Notes: generated from the sequence alone by a model not told the origin. A DNA stretch of 64,000 nucleotides from Clostridium lacusfryxellense (GCF_018861735.1 NZ_JAHLEB010000019.1:1-64000), one strand, 5' to 3'; shown: positions 35,028-44,182, counted from the stretch's first letter. A program made the numbers and translations.

Positions 35028-35903
35028 ATGAAAGATGTAAGAGTTTTGATTGTTGATGATTCACCTTTTCAAATAGCATTATTAGCAGATATTCTAACCG
35101 AAAGTGGATTTGATGTAGTTGGTGAGGCAAAATGCTTAGAAGAAGTTATTGAGGAAGTTAGCAGAATAAGACCCAATTTAGTAACTATGGATATGACTCT
35201 TCCAGGAACAGATGGATTTGAATGTACAAGAGCAATACATAAAATTGATAAAGATATTAAAGTGATAATTGTTAGTTCGATGATGGATGATGAACTTATA
35301 AGAAAAGCAAAGAAAACTCATGTATGTGGATACATTCAGAAACCTGTTGATTCAGAAGAGTTATCATTATTAATAAATAGAGTTATGGCAGATGAAGAAC
35401 TATATTTAGAGCTAGAAAAATTATATCCAGATGTATTTAAAGAGGCTTTATTAAATATTTTCAATAAGCTTACAAAAACAGTGCCGGAAATTACAAATGA
35501 AAGTAATGATAATCTTGCTATACATAGTGAAGGTATATCAATAGTTATGGGGATTACAGGTAAATATTCAGGTAGACTAATTTTGGATATGTCATCAGAT
35601 ACTGCAACGAGCCTTGCAACCGTTTTATTAAAAAGAGAACCTAAAACTAATGAAGAATTACTAAATGTTATGTCAGAAATAGCTAACATGTTTGCTGGAA
35701 ATGCATGCTCAATGATAAACAAGAAAAATAAGTTGTTTGGCCTAAGGGTTGCACCACCAACTATATTTCATGGCGAGTCAATAAATATATCAAAAGCAGA
35801 ACTTGAGAATACTTTCTCGGCTATTGTTGAATCTCAATTCGGAAATTTGTCAATAAATATAGGGTTTAATAGAGGTGATGGGGAATGGATGTCAATCATA
35901 TAA
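35028..35903 (+). CDS. response regulator with CheX-like domain (REC-CheX)
   Basis: A 291-aa protein. The receiver domain (1-120) has the acidic pair D10/D11, phospho-acceptor D55 (TMDMTLPG) and a QKPVD lysine. The second half (about 145-291) is CheX/CheC-like, with EIANMFAGNACSM corresponding to the E-x-x-N catalytic helix of the CheY-P phosphatases. The protein could dephosphorylate its own receiver or a separate CheY. AAGGAG precedes the ATG. It overlaps the next gene, a second CheX, by 19 nt. No other chemotaxis gene is in the window. Confidence 0.85.
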   Translation: MKDVRVLIVDDSPFQIALLADILTESGFDVVGEAKCLEEVIEEVSRIRPNLVTMDMTLPGTDGFECTRAIHKIDKDIKVIIVSSMMDDELIRKAKKTHVCGYIQKPVDSEELSLLINRVMADEELYLELEKLYPDVFKEALLNIFNKLTKTVPEITNESNDNLAIHSEGISIVMGITGKYSGRLILDMSSDTATSLATVLLKREPKTNEELLNVMSEIANMFAGNACSMINKKNKLFGLRVAPPTIFHGESINISKAELENTFSAIVESQFGNLSINIGFNRGDGEWMSII

Positions 35904-36352
35904 ATCCAGTTTTGGAGGCATTTAATATTATAATGCCACAACTAGGGTTAAATAATATTCAGAAAAATGGAGTTAGCGTAAAGGGTAAATATATAAAAAG
36001 CATTGGTGTTGTCATTATTATTGGAATTATTGGTGATGTTAAAGGTAATATTATCTATGGAATGAGTGTAGATACTGCAAAAAAAATAGCTTCAGTAATG
36101 ATGATGGGTATGCCTGTAGATAACTTTGATGAGTTACCGCAAAGTGCAATCTCTGAACTGGTTAATATGTTAACAGCAAATGTTGCAATGAATTTCTCAA
36201 AAGATAATATAGATGTAGACATATCTACACCTACCCTTATTGAAGGTGATTTTACTGCGAGTAGTAATGCTGATAAAATTTTGTGCGTTGAAATGAGCGT
36301 AGATGGAATGATTATTGAGGTTAATATATCTTTAGAAAAAAATAGAATATAG
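35885..36352 (+). CDS. CheX-family chemotaxis phosphatase-like protein
   Basis: A 155-aa CheX homologue with the helix SAISELVNMLTANVAMNF containing the E and N residues that attack phospho-CheY. CheX forms a dimer through a continuous beta-sheet, and the segments KGNIIYGMSVDTAKKIAS fit that sheet and helix. The ATG at 35885 follows AGAGGTGATGGGG. Because it overlaps the REC-CheX gene, the two products are likely to work as partners. Confidence 0.85.
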   Translation: MDVNHINPVLEAFNIIMPQLGLNNIQKNGVSVKGKYIKSIGVVIIIGIIGDVKGNIIYGMSVDTAKKIASVMMMGMPVDNFDELPQSAISELVNMLTANVAMNFSKDNIDVDISTPTLIEGDFTASSNADKILCVEMSVDGMIIEVNISLEKNRI

Positions 36353-36364
36353 TTATAATTAATT

Positions 36365-36405
36365 GAGAGCCAGTGGATATTTATTTATCTGCTGGCTCTC
36401 TATTA
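36365..36405. terminator. terminator, copy 4 of the hairpin family
   Basis: GAGAGCCAGTGGATA (36365-36379) pairs with 36386-36400 over 15 bp (two G-T pairs) with a TTTATT loop. It lies between the cheX gene and a convergent gene. Confidence 0.85.
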
Positions 36406-36435
36406 TAATGTATAATATTATTTTTTCTTAGGTAT

Positions 36436-36927
36436 CTAAGGGGTATATTGTCCTACTACTTTAACAATTACATCATGTTTGGTATAGATATAGCATAAGA
36501 TTTGTGGATACTTATTTGAGACACTTTTTAAAGTATTATAGGAAGCAGAATGGTTATTAATATCATTTTTAATAGGGTCAATCAAAAATCCCAAAAGGTT
36601 TAGTGAGGCATTAGGATCTATAACATAGTTTTTTTTCACTTTATTATTATTAATTATATAGTAATCATCATCAACATAATATTCGCCATTTTCATATATA
36701 GCAGTCCCATTTTTTTTTGCTGCTTTTATAGCAGCATTTCCTTTTAGAAATTTAACATCGTCAAATCTTAAATATCTCTTGCCACTTTCTTCATATACCA
36801 TAGATATATAACCAATTTGTTTAGAGTTATCTAATATATTGTTTTTAATAAAATAGACTGTAGATAGTAAAATAACTACGCAGGCTAATATAATTCTTAC
36901 TTTGGGTTTGTATAAATTAGTATTCAT
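36436..36927 (-). CDS. membrane-anchored hypothetical protein, 163 aa
   Basis: A single N-terminal membrane helix (about 10-28) is followed by an external domain rich in Y, N, D and K. Segments GYISMVYEESGKRYLRFDDV and YYVDDDYYIINNNK suggest a small beta-rich domain with acidic, possibly calcium-binding turns. AAGGTGGG precedes the ATG. It is not recognised as a named family. It is a single gene, convergent with the CheX pair. Confidence 0.65.
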   Translation of the reverse strand: MNTNLYKPKVRIILACVVILLSTVYFIKNNILDNSKQIGYISMVYEESGKRYLRFDDVKFLKGNAAIKAAKKNGTAIYENGEYYVDDDYYIINNNKVKKNYVIDPNASLNLLGFLIDPIKNDINNHSASYNTLKSVSNKYPQILCYIYTKHDVIVKVVGQYTP

Positions 36928-37145
36928 AATTACCCACCTTTTATAATCAAATTTAAATAATTTATAATATATTTTATATCTTTTGTATTATTCATATCTT
37001 AACCTAAATTTAGTTTTATACTTAATAATTAATATTTAACGTCAGTAAATTTATAACAGTAAAAGAGGAATATAACAACAAATGTAGAATAATGAAATTG
37101 TATAGGTAAATTTAGGGTAAGAATATAGGAAGGCGGGAAATTATA

Positions 37146-38678
37146 ATGGTTAAATGTTCAAGTTGTGGAGCGGAAATTTTAGGGGGACAGAAATTTTGTA
37201 TAAAATGTGGCGCAAAGGTTAGTGTAGAAAATATAGGAGTACAGAACCAAGATCAATCTTCACAAAGTCAAAGTGTAGATGAAAATCATGCAGATCAAAC
37301 CCAAAAGGTTAAGTTGCCAAAAGTTAATTTTAATCTTACTAAAAAGAATAAAATCATTGCAATTGTTACAGTAATTACTGTTGTTTTATTAATAATTGCC
37401 GGTAATGTAGGGAAATCGTTAACAAGCAGGGAAAAGGTTGTTGAAAAGTTTAATCAGGCTTTAGCTTCCAAAAACTCTTCGAAATTAGCTAAATACATAG
37501 ATTCTACAGATGTAAATCAAAAGATTGATGGTAAAGGTGTTGATGGGTTATTAAGTTATATTAAAAAAAATCCATCCTATGAAAATGAAATTAAAACATC
37601 AATAGAGGATCAATCATCAAAAATTGACACGGCTTCTAAATCAAAAGAGAGTGCGCAGGAGCTTTTGGAGCAGTTGGCTTTAGATTTTGATACAACAGAT
37701 GATTTATTTACATTGAAGAAGAAAGGCAAGACTTGGCTTTTTTACGATAAATATGTTCTCGAATTCAAACCTGTTTATATTAAGTTGGAAACAAATTATA
37801 AAGATACGCAGATTTTTTTAGATGATAAGCTGATTGCTACTGCAGACAAAGAAAAATATGAAAAAGAAGTAGGACCTTATATGCCGGGTTTATATAAAAT
37901 GAAAACTTCACTTAAAGGGAAATACTCAAATATTGAAAAAACCGAAGATGTGGATTTAGTAAAAGCAGGCAGTTCAAGCGATGGAAATCAAAGGGTTGCA
38001 TCAGTGGATTTAAATATGGATGCATATGAAATATCAGTTGAGTCTGATTTTGAAGATTCAAAGCTTTTTGTAAATGCTAAGGATACAGGGATATTAGTCA
38101 AGGATGCAAAACAATTTGGTCCTGTTTCTAAGGATGGATCAGTCAAACTATACGCACAGAAAGAATTCCCTTGGGGCATAGAAAAAAGTAAAGAAGTAAA
38201 AGTTACTGGAGAGAACACGATTACTTTGAATATAGCTGGAGCGAATGATAAAGTAACAGCAACATTAATGGATACAATAAATGTGTATAAAAAAGGTTGG
38301 GCTGAATCAAGAACATCACGTGATGTATCAAAAATTCTAAATGTAAGTGAAAAGAGAAAGAAAATCTCTATTGAGGCTATAGAAGATATGATTAAAAACA
38401 AGGATTTAACTATTTTTAAAATGAAAACATCACTTTTTGATTTGGATAGTATTATTGTATATCAGAAGGATAATAAATATTATGCTGAAGTGGACGATTT
38501 CGGAAAAGCTGATTATATAGAGTATAAAGAAGCAGGCACGGTACCTACGGCTGTAGAGAAACAATGTGAATTTAAGTATGTATTGATTTATGATGAAACA
38601 TCGAAAAAATGGCTAGTGGATTCCGTTGATGATTTATATGGCACGCCATCAGAAAATACAAAAGAATTTACTTTTTAA
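37146..38678 (+). CDS. zinc-ribbon membrane protein, TcaA/YvbJ-like
   Basis: A 510-aa protein with an N-terminal zinc ribbon (CSSCGAEI and CIKCGAK), a polar linker, one membrane helix (about 63-82) and a long external region. The external part begins with REKVVEKFNQAL, as in TcaA/YvbJ proteins, and continues with a series of about 90-residue beta-rich units such as VYIKLETNYKDTQIFLDDK and YEISVESDFEDSKLFVNAK. TcaA proteins affect wall structure and glycopeptide response in staphylococci. An AAGGCGG site precedes the ATG. It is followed by a long wobble-rich hairpin. Confidence 0.8.
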   Translation: MVKCSSCGAEILGGQKFCIKCGAKVSVENIGVQNQDQSSQSQSVDENHADQTQKVKLPKVNFNLTKKNKIIAIVTVITVVLLIIAGNVGKSLTSREKVVEKFNQALASKNSSKLAKYIDSTDVNQKIDGKGVDGLLSYIKKNPSYENEIKTSIEDQSSKIDTASKSKESAQELLEQLALDFDTTDDLFTLKKKGKTWLFYDKYVLEFKPVYIKLETNYKDTQIFLDDKLIATADKEKYEKEVGPYMPGLYKMKTSLKGKYSNIEKTEDVDLVKAGSSSDGNQRVASVDLNMDAYEISVESDFEDSKLFVNAKDTGILVKDAKQFGPVSKDGSVKLYAQKEFPWGIEKSKEVKVTGENTITLNIAGANDKVTATLMDTINVYKKGWAESRTSRDVSKILNVSEKRKKISIEAIEDMIKNKDLTIFKMKTSLFDLDSIIVYQKDNKYYAEVDDFGKADYIEYKEAGTVPTAVEKQCEFKYVLIYDETSKKWLVDSVDDLYGTPSENTKEFTF

Positions 38679-38701
38679 TTCTAATTAATATTTAAATATG
38701 T

Positions 38702-38751
38702 AAATGGGATTGTATAACATCGGTAGTAATAGTTGTTATGCAGTCCTATTT
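38702..38751 (+). terminator. long hairpin after the TcaA-like gene
   Basis: AAATGGGATTGTATAACA (38702-38719) pairs over 18 bp with 38734-38751 using three G-T wobbles; the loop is 14 nt. No T run follows, so it may be a processing or weak termination site. Confidence 0.5.
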
Positions 38752-38850
38752 AGTCATATTAGTAGAATGAATAGAATATGTTGAGCTTTTATGATATAAT
38801 TGGATTTAATAACAAATTATATATTTAAATGTAAAAAAAGGGGAGAACTT

Positions 38851-39282
38851 ATGTCTTTTATGAATAATTTATCAAGAATTGCTAAATCTGTAGGCGATAA
38901 CGCAAGCAATATGGCAAAGAAATCTGGAGAAATGATTGAAATTACAAAATTGAACATAGCTATTCAATCACAAGAGGACAAAATAAAGATTGCTAAAAAT
39001 GAAATAGGGGCTACTATTTTTTCGAAATTCGAAGAAGGAGAAGCTGTAGATCCTGATATTTTGCAGTACTGCAACTCAATAAATCAAGTTAAGAGTGATA
39101 TATTGGACATACAACTTAAGATTTCTAAATTAAAAAATGTGATCAGCTGCGAGAAATGTGGACAAGAGATTGCTTTAGATACTGATTTTTGCCCTAATTG
39201 TGGTGAAAGGCATGTTACTCAAGAGGCGTCTACACCTAAGGTAGATATTGAGTTTGAGGAAAACAAAGAAAATATTGAATAG
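38851..39282 (+). CDS. small protein with helical region and C-terminal zinc ribbon
   Basis: A 143-aa soluble protein. Residues 1-100 look helical or coiled coil (NNLSRIAKSVGDNASNMAKK, then AIQSQEDKIKIAKNEIG). The C-terminal ribbon CEKCGQEI and CPNCGERH binds one zinc. An AGGGGAG site precedes the ATG at 38851; a longer frame from 38800 has no such site. It lies 17 nt before a small membrane protein gene, so the two form a unit. Function unknown. Confidence 0.75.
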   Translation: MSFMNNLSRIAKSVGDNASNMAKKSGEMIEITKLNIAIQSQEDKIKIAKNEIGATIFSKFEEGEAVDPDILQYCNSINQVKSDILDIQLKISKLKNVISCEKCGQEIALDTDFCPNCGERHVTQEASTPKVDIEFEENKENIE

Positions 39283-39299
39283 CTAGGGGGGATTTATTA

Positions 39300-39674
39300 A
39301 TGAATACATACGAAAATATAAGTAAAGAATTAAGATCATACTTTTCAACCAATACTTTTTTTAGATTAGCATTACCATTCGATATGTTCGTTGTTTATGG
39401 TTGCGCGGGAGTAATGATTATAAATAGATTTATTAGCTTAGGTTCTTTACTTGGTTCAATTGCTTTTTATGGTTTTATAATTGGATTACTTCTTAGTTTT
39501 GCTAATGATAATAAAAAAATAATGTATCGTGGTCTTTTTGCATATGCAGGATTACATGTGTATACAGTTCTACTATATGTAATAAAGTTTAGAATTGTTG
39601 ATTTTAGTTCGCTTATGGACCTTCTTGTTTTTGGAGGAATTGGTTACTTAGTATTTAAAAAAAGATACAGTTAG
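39300..39674 (+). CDS. small polytopic membrane protein, 124 aa
   Basis: Four hydrophobic segments (about 22-45, 48-66, 76-92 and 100-118) with short charged loops. AGGGGGG lies 8 nt before the ATG. It is co-transcribed with the zinc-ribbon gene upstream and closed by a good terminator. No family is recognised. Confidence 0.7.
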   Translation: MNTYENISKELRSYFSTNTFFRLALPFDMFVVYGCAGVMIINRFISLGSLLGSIAFYGFIIGLLLSFANDNKKIMYRGLFAYAGLHVYTVLLYVIKFRIVDFSSLMDLLVFGGIGYLVFKKRYS

Positions 39675-39742
39675 CGGCATTATTTCTAATAATAAAAATG
39701 CACCAATAAATTAATATAAAAAATGTATACTGGAGTAAGATG

Positions 39743-39778
39743 ATGATTTCTGTAATATTGACAGAAATCATTTTTTAT
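39743..39778 (+). terminator. terminator before the Tad locus
   Basis: ATGATTTCTGT and ACAGAAATCAT pair in 11 bp with a 7-nt loop and continue into TTTTTT. Confidence 0.88.
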
Positions 39779-40105
39779 ATTAAATAAATAACGGTACATA
39801 TAATTTAAAAACATTTCGACAATAATATATTAAATTAAGTCTATTTTTCGTAAAAAACTAATATGAATCAATTTACAATTAAAGAGTACAAATAAGCAAA
39901 GCCATTTATTATATAACAACTATAATTTTATGATTTAGGTGGAAGCTTTGCATAAAAGAGAGTAATTTGATGAATGAAAAAAAAGGGGAAATAAAGGAAA
40001 TTTATAATTTGCATAGAAGTATGTTAAATACATGAATTATATATGAAGAATTTATGAACAAACTAGAAAATTTAAATGCTAATTTTTCTAAAAGGAGTGG
40101 TTGTT
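39779..40105 (+). other. 327-bp leader region of the Tad locus
   Basis: No convincing gene. It holds an inverted repeat GCAAAGC (39896-39902) / GCTTTGC (39945-39951) with a 42-nt interior that includes an AGGTGG site directly followed by a five-codon TTG frame (TTG CAT AAA AGA GAG TAA at 39948-39965). A second frame of 21 codons (39970-40035, MNEKKGEIKEIYNLHRSMLN region) has only a weak ribosome binding site. The arrangement could be a leader-peptide or RNA control element for the pilus operon. No clear -35/-10 pair was identified. Confidence 0.35.
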
Positions 40106-41173
40106 TTGGTAAAAATAAAACTTGTTATTGCGGATACTGACGAGATATATGTAAATAGGCTAATTAATTTTTTTAGCGGTAGTTATAATGATGAATTAGA
40201 AATGTATTCATTTACTAACATGGACACATTAAATGATTTTATATCAAACAATAAAGTTGATGTATTAATTGCAACTGAATCATTTGGAATCAATATTAAG
40301 GAGATACCTGAAAAAATTGCTTTTGCTTATTTTTCTGATTCAGTATCCATAGATACAATAAGTGGAGTTAGAACAGTATGTAAATATCAAAAGGTGGATT
40401 TAATTTATAAAGAAATTCTTAGCTTATATTCTGAGAAGACAACAAATGTTATTGGATATAAATCGGAAAATGGAGAAATCACTAAAATACATACGTTTTT
40501 GTCTTGTAGTGGGGGCACAGGAACTTCAACTGTAGCTGCTGCTTATGCGATAAACATGGCCCGTAAGGAGAAAAAAGTACTTTATCTTAATTTTGAATTG
40601 CTAGGATCTACAAATGCATTTTTTAATGCAGAGGGGCTTTTTAATTTCAGTGATGTTATTTATGCAATTAAAAGTAAAAAGTCAAATTTAATATTAAAGC
40701 TTGAGAGTACTGTTAAAAAAGATCCTACAGGTGTATTTTTCTATGATGCTTGCAAGATGCCCTTTGATGTTATGGAAATGAGTAAAGAAGATATAAAAAA
40801 ATTGTTAGACGAACTGAAAATTGCCGGAATATATGATTACATAATTATAGACACAGATTTTACATTAAATAAAAAGATGAACTTAATTATACAATATTCT
40901 AATTCACTGGTTTTTGTTTCAGATGGTACAGAAGTTGCAATAGCAAAATTTAAAATGTCCTATGAAGCATTAAAGGTTTTAGAGGAAGAACAGAAGATAA
41001 GTTTATTCTCAAAGATATCTCTTATTTATAACAAGTTTAGTAGTGAGAATGGAAAATATATAGATGATGAAAGCATAAATGTACTTGGAGGTACTCCTAG
41101 ATATAAGAATGCTACAACGGTTCAGATAGCTCAACAAATATCTGAAATGGGTATCTTTAATAATATTAAATAA
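40106..41173 (+). CDS. tadZ: TadZ/CpaE-like pilus localisation ATPase
   Basis: A 355-aa protein with a receiver-like N-terminal domain (1-110, lacking a clear phospho-acceptor) and a MinD/ParA-type domain. The nucleotide loop reads SGGTGTST (135-142), so both lysines of the deviant Walker A are replaced, as in atypical TadZ/CpaE proteins. Such proteins place the Tad machine at a pole or focus. The chosen start is TTG at 40106, 8 nt after AGGAG; an ATG at 40076 has no such site. It is first in the pilus operon, 26 nt before tadA. Confidence 0.82.
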   Translation: MVKIKLVIADTDEIYVNRLINFFSGSYNDELEMYSFTNMDTLNDFISNNKVDVLIATESFGINIKEIPEKIAFAYFSDSVSIDTISGVRTVCKYQKVDLIYKEILSLYSEKTTNVIGYKSENGEITKIHTFLSCSGGTGTSTVAAAYAINMARKEKKVLYLNFELLGSTNAFFNAEGLFNFSDVIYAIKSKKSNLILKLESTVKKDPTGVFFYDACKMPFDVMEMSKEDIKKLLDELKIAGIYDYIIIDTDFTLNKKMNLIIQYSNSLVFVSDGTEVAIAKFKMSYEALKVLEEEQKISLFSKISLIYNKFSSENGKYIDDESINVLGGTPRYKNATTVQIAQQISEMGIFNNIK

Positions 41174-41199
41174 TATAACTATTTAAAGAGGTGAGTTAG

Positions 41200-42438
41200 A
41201 TGAATGAAGAAAAATTACCGGAATTCATATTAGGGATTAAAAAACACATAATTGATGATGTATCAATTATGAATCTTACAGATGAAGAACTTGAAAATCA
41301 GATAGAAAAGATTGTTCTAGAAAGAATAGGCGGACAATATTTGCCTATGGAGCAGAAAATTGCAATTGTTGAGGATATTTATAGTTCTATACGTGGGTTT
41401 GGATTATTAGATACTATTATTAGTGATGATAGTATAACTGAAGTAATGATTAATGGGGCTGATAATATCTTCATTGAGAAAAGCGGAAAGCTGATAAAGC
41501 TAGACAAAAAGTTTGAAAGTCAACGTCGACTTGAAGACATTATACAAAGGATAGTTGGGCTTGCCGGTAGAGAAATTAATCAAGCTAGTCCTATTGTAGA
41601 TACGAGATTACCAGATGGATCCCGAGTAAATGTTGTTTTGCCTCCGATATCTTTGAGTGGACCAATAGTCACTATTCGTAAGTTTTCAAAAACTCCAATG
41701 ACAATGGAAAAACTTTTAAAGTACGAATCTTTAACTCCGGAGGTAGCACAGACACTCCAAATGTTTGTTGAAGCAAAATATAATATTTTTATTAGTGGCG
41801 GTACAGGATCTGGTAAAACAACCTTCCTTAATGCACTGACAAATTATATACCAAGGGGAGAACGTATTATAACAATAGAGGATTCTGCTGAATTACAAAT
41901 AACTGGAATTGATAATTTAGTTAGCCTAGAAACGCGAAATGCCAATACATCAGGCACAGGGGAAGTTACAATTAGGGATTTAATTAAATCTTCACTCCGT
42001 ATGAGGCCAGAAAGAATTGTTGTTGGAGAAGTCAGAGGTGGGGAAGCACTTGATATGTTACAAGCCATGAATACGGGTCATGATGGTTCACTTTCAACTG
42101 GACATGCCAATTCCACAGAGGATATGCTTAGTCGTTTAGAAACAATGGTGTTAACAGGCGCTTCTGGGTTGCCTCTTGATGCAGTTAGGCAGCAAATAGC
42201 TTCTGCAGTTGATATAATAATACATTTATCAAGACTTAGAGACCATTCAAGAAAAACCATGGAGATAACTGAAGTTCTAAAATATGAAAATGGTAAAATA
42301 CAATTAAACCCTCTTTATATATTTGAAGAAGACGATAATAGTACTATGGAAAAAGTTTCTGGAAAATTGGTAAGAACAAAAAATCCACTTCAAAACAATT
42401 TAAAACTTAAATTGTCTGGTATGAAATCAGAGATATAG
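41200..42438 (+). CDS. tadA: TadA/CpaF secretion ATPase
   Basis: A 412-aa VirB11/CpaF-type hexameric ATPase that drives pilin assembly from the cytoplasm. Walker A is GGTGSGKT (200-207); the Asp box ITIEDSAEL, Walker B LRMRPERIVVGEVRGGE and His box STGHANS follow in the family order. The N-terminal domain (1-100) contains EVMINGADNIFIE, typical of CpaF. GAGGTGAG precedes the ATG. It forms an operon with tadZ, tadB and tadC. Confidence 0.93.
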   Translation: MNEEKLPEFILGIKKHIIDDVSIMNLTDEELENQIEKIVLERIGGQYLPMEQKIAIVEDIYSSIRGFGLLDTIISDDSITEVMINGADNIFIEKSGKLIKLDKKFESQRRLEDIIQRIVGLAGREINQASPIVDTRLPDGSRVNVVLPPISLSGPIVTIRKFSKTPMTMEKLLKYESLTPEVAQTLQMFVEAKYNIFISGGTGSGKTTFLNALTNYIPRGERIITIEDSAELQITGIDNLVSLETRNANTSGTGEVTIRDLIKSSLRMRPERIVVGEVRGGEALDMLQAMNTGHDGSLSTGHANSTEDMLSRLETMVLTGASGLPLDAVRQQIASAVDIIIHLSRLRDHSRKTMEITEVLKYENGKIQLNPLYIFEEDDNSTMEKVSGKLVRTKNPLQNNLKLKLSGMKSEI

Positions 42439-42450
42439 GGGGGTGAGGTA

Positions 42451-43245
42451 ATGGCACTATTCAAAAAAAAGATTAAAATTGAACCTAAACATTATTTATT
42501 TCCTGATGCTAAGGTGTACTTTGAATATAATTTGAGTATAAAAGAAAAAATATTATATTTTTTAATTGCTTTTTGTGTTGGAAGTATAGTTGGATACATA
42601 TTCTATTCAAAAATTGTCATAGCAATAATTGCAGGTTTGGTAGCTGGGTATGCTTTTATACCAATAAGAAGAAAGCAAATTATTAATAATCAAATTAAAA
42701 AATTAAGAATTCAATTTAGAGATTTGTTAGAAACACTCTCCACATCTATTAGTGCAGGTAAAAACATTATAGATTCATTTATTGCTTCATATGATGATTT
42801 GAAAGGACAATATTCGGAGTCAGCAGACATGGTATTAGAAGTTAAAAATATCGTAAGTGGAGTTAATAATAACGTTAATATTGAAGATTTGCTACTTGAT
42901 TTAGCAGAGCGTAGTGGTGTTGAGGACATTATTAGTTTCGCGGATGTATTCGAAATTTGTTATCGTAAAGGCGGTAATATTAAGGAGATAATCAAGAATA
43001 CATATGAAATTATTGATGATAAGATGCAAATTGATATGGAGATAGAAACAATGGTTACCTCTGCAAAAACAGAACAAAAGATGATGCTTGTAATGCCCAT
43101 ATTATTCGTATTTATTATGAAATCTATGGGTGGAGGATTAAGTGGGCAAGGAACTCCAATAAGTATTGTAACAACAACAATAGCATTATGCCTCTTTGCA
43201 CTAGCATATTTTGTTGGTACAAAAATTATGGCTATAAAATTATGA
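42451..43245 (+). CDS. tadB: TadB-like pilus inner-membrane protein
   Basis: A 264-aa type II secretion system F-domain protein with two N-terminal membrane helices (about 33-50 and 52-70) and helices near 210-228 and 237-258. The cytoplasmic T2SSF domain contains FRDLLETLSTSISAGKN and ISFADVFEICYRKGGN. It is a platform protein for TadA. GGGGGGTGAGG precedes the ATG; tadC follows at once. Confidence 0.88.
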   Translation: MALFKKKIKIEPKHYLFPDAKVYFEYNLSIKEKILYFLIAFCVGSIVGYIFYSKIVIAIIAGLVAGYAFIPIRRKQIINNQIKKLRIQFRDLLETLSTSISAGKNIIDSFIASYDDLKGQYSESADMVLEVKNIVSGVNNNVNIEDLLLDLAERSGVEDIISFADVFEICYRKGGNIKEIIKNTYEIIDDKMQIDMEIETMVTSAKTEQKMMLVMPILFVFIMKSMGGGLSGQGTPISIVTTTIALCLFALAYFVGTKIMAIKL

Positions 43246-43255
43246 GGTGGTTTAT

Positions 43256-44125
43256 TTGAATTTATTATCTATTATTATGCTTAGCATCGGAACGATTTTA
43301 TTTGTTTTATACATAATTATTTTGAATATAGGAAGTAGTAAATATTCAGAGTATATTGATAATTTACCTGATAAAGAACATTTTTTAAAAGGTATGTACC
43401 CAGTTGGATTTTATGTTTTAGACAAAATAAAGTATAGATATTCTTCAAAATTGGATAGAAAAAGGCTAAAAGAAACCACTGTAATATTTGGAGAGAAATA
43501 TGCAAGATATTACTTGAACTTAAACTATGCACAAAAAGTATCTGTAGGTTTATTTATATTACCATTTGGATTTTTATTTTATTCGTTGGTAAATAATGGA
43601 GTGATTTTCATTTTGGATTTTGTATTTATGGCTTGTGCCTTTTGGTATTACGACATGTTAATTACAGATATAATCTCTAAAAGAAATAGCGATATAGATA
43701 GAGATTTACCAAACATAATCTCAAAACTCACACTGCTTGTAAATGCAGGAATGATTTTATCAGAGGCTTGGATAAAAGTGAGCACTACAGGAAATAGCAC
43801 CATTTATGAAGAAATGAGAAAAACTACAATGGAAATTCAAAATGGAACTTCTGAAATAGAGGCATATATGAATTTTTCAGATAGATGTATGAAAATGGAA
43901 GTAACAAAGTTTATTTCAACTTTAGTTCAGAATATCACTAAGGGAAATAAAGAACTGGTAACTTACCTTAAAGACCAAACTAAAATAAGTTGGGAAGAAA
44001 AGAAACATAATGTTAGACGGCAAGGTGAAAAAGCTTCAAGTAAATTACTTATTCCAATATCAATCACTTTTATTGGAATATTAATTATGATAGTTGTGCC
44101 TATATTTGCTAATTTCTCAATGTAA
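43256..44125 (+). CDS. tadC: TadC-like pilus inner-membrane protein
   Basis: A 289-aa second F-domain platform protein. An N-terminal helix, a pair of helices near 95-135 and a C-terminal helix (about 265-285) surround the domain with LPNIISKLTLLVNAGMILSEA and SRWEE-like EKKHNVRRQGEKAS. The start is TTG at 43256, correctly spaced from GAGGTGG; a GTG at 43247 overlaps that site. TadB and TadC are expected to pair under TadA. Confidence 0.88.
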   Translation: MNLLSIIMLSIGTILFVLYIIILNIGSSKYSEYIDNLPDKEHFLKGMYPVGFYVLDKIKYRYSSKLDRKRLKETTVIFGEKYARYYLNLNYAQKVSVGLFILPFGFLFYSLVNNGVIFILDFVFMACAFWYYDMLITDIISKRNSDIDRDLPNIISKLTLLVNAGMILSEAWIKVSTTGNSTIYEEMRKTTMEIQNGTSEIEAYMNFSDRCMKMEVTKFISTLVQNITKGNKELVTYLKDQTKISWEEKKHNVRRQGEKASSKLLIPISITFIGILIMIVVPIFANFSM

Positions 44126-44182
44126 ATTGAGATGTTATATAGATGAAAATAAAAAAATATTAAAAACGGGGGAGAAATAAAA

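Noticed and set aside
12844-36405. The repeated hairpins as a CRISPR array or IS remnants
   Set aside because: The copies are up to 18 kb apart, lie strictly after stop codons and fold as terminators. There are no spacers or transposase traces.
39896-39951. Possible cyclic-di-GMP riboswitch around GCAAAGC
   Set aside because: Only the GCAAAGC core matches. The paired P1 helices and the tetraloop-receptor segments of the known class are not visible.
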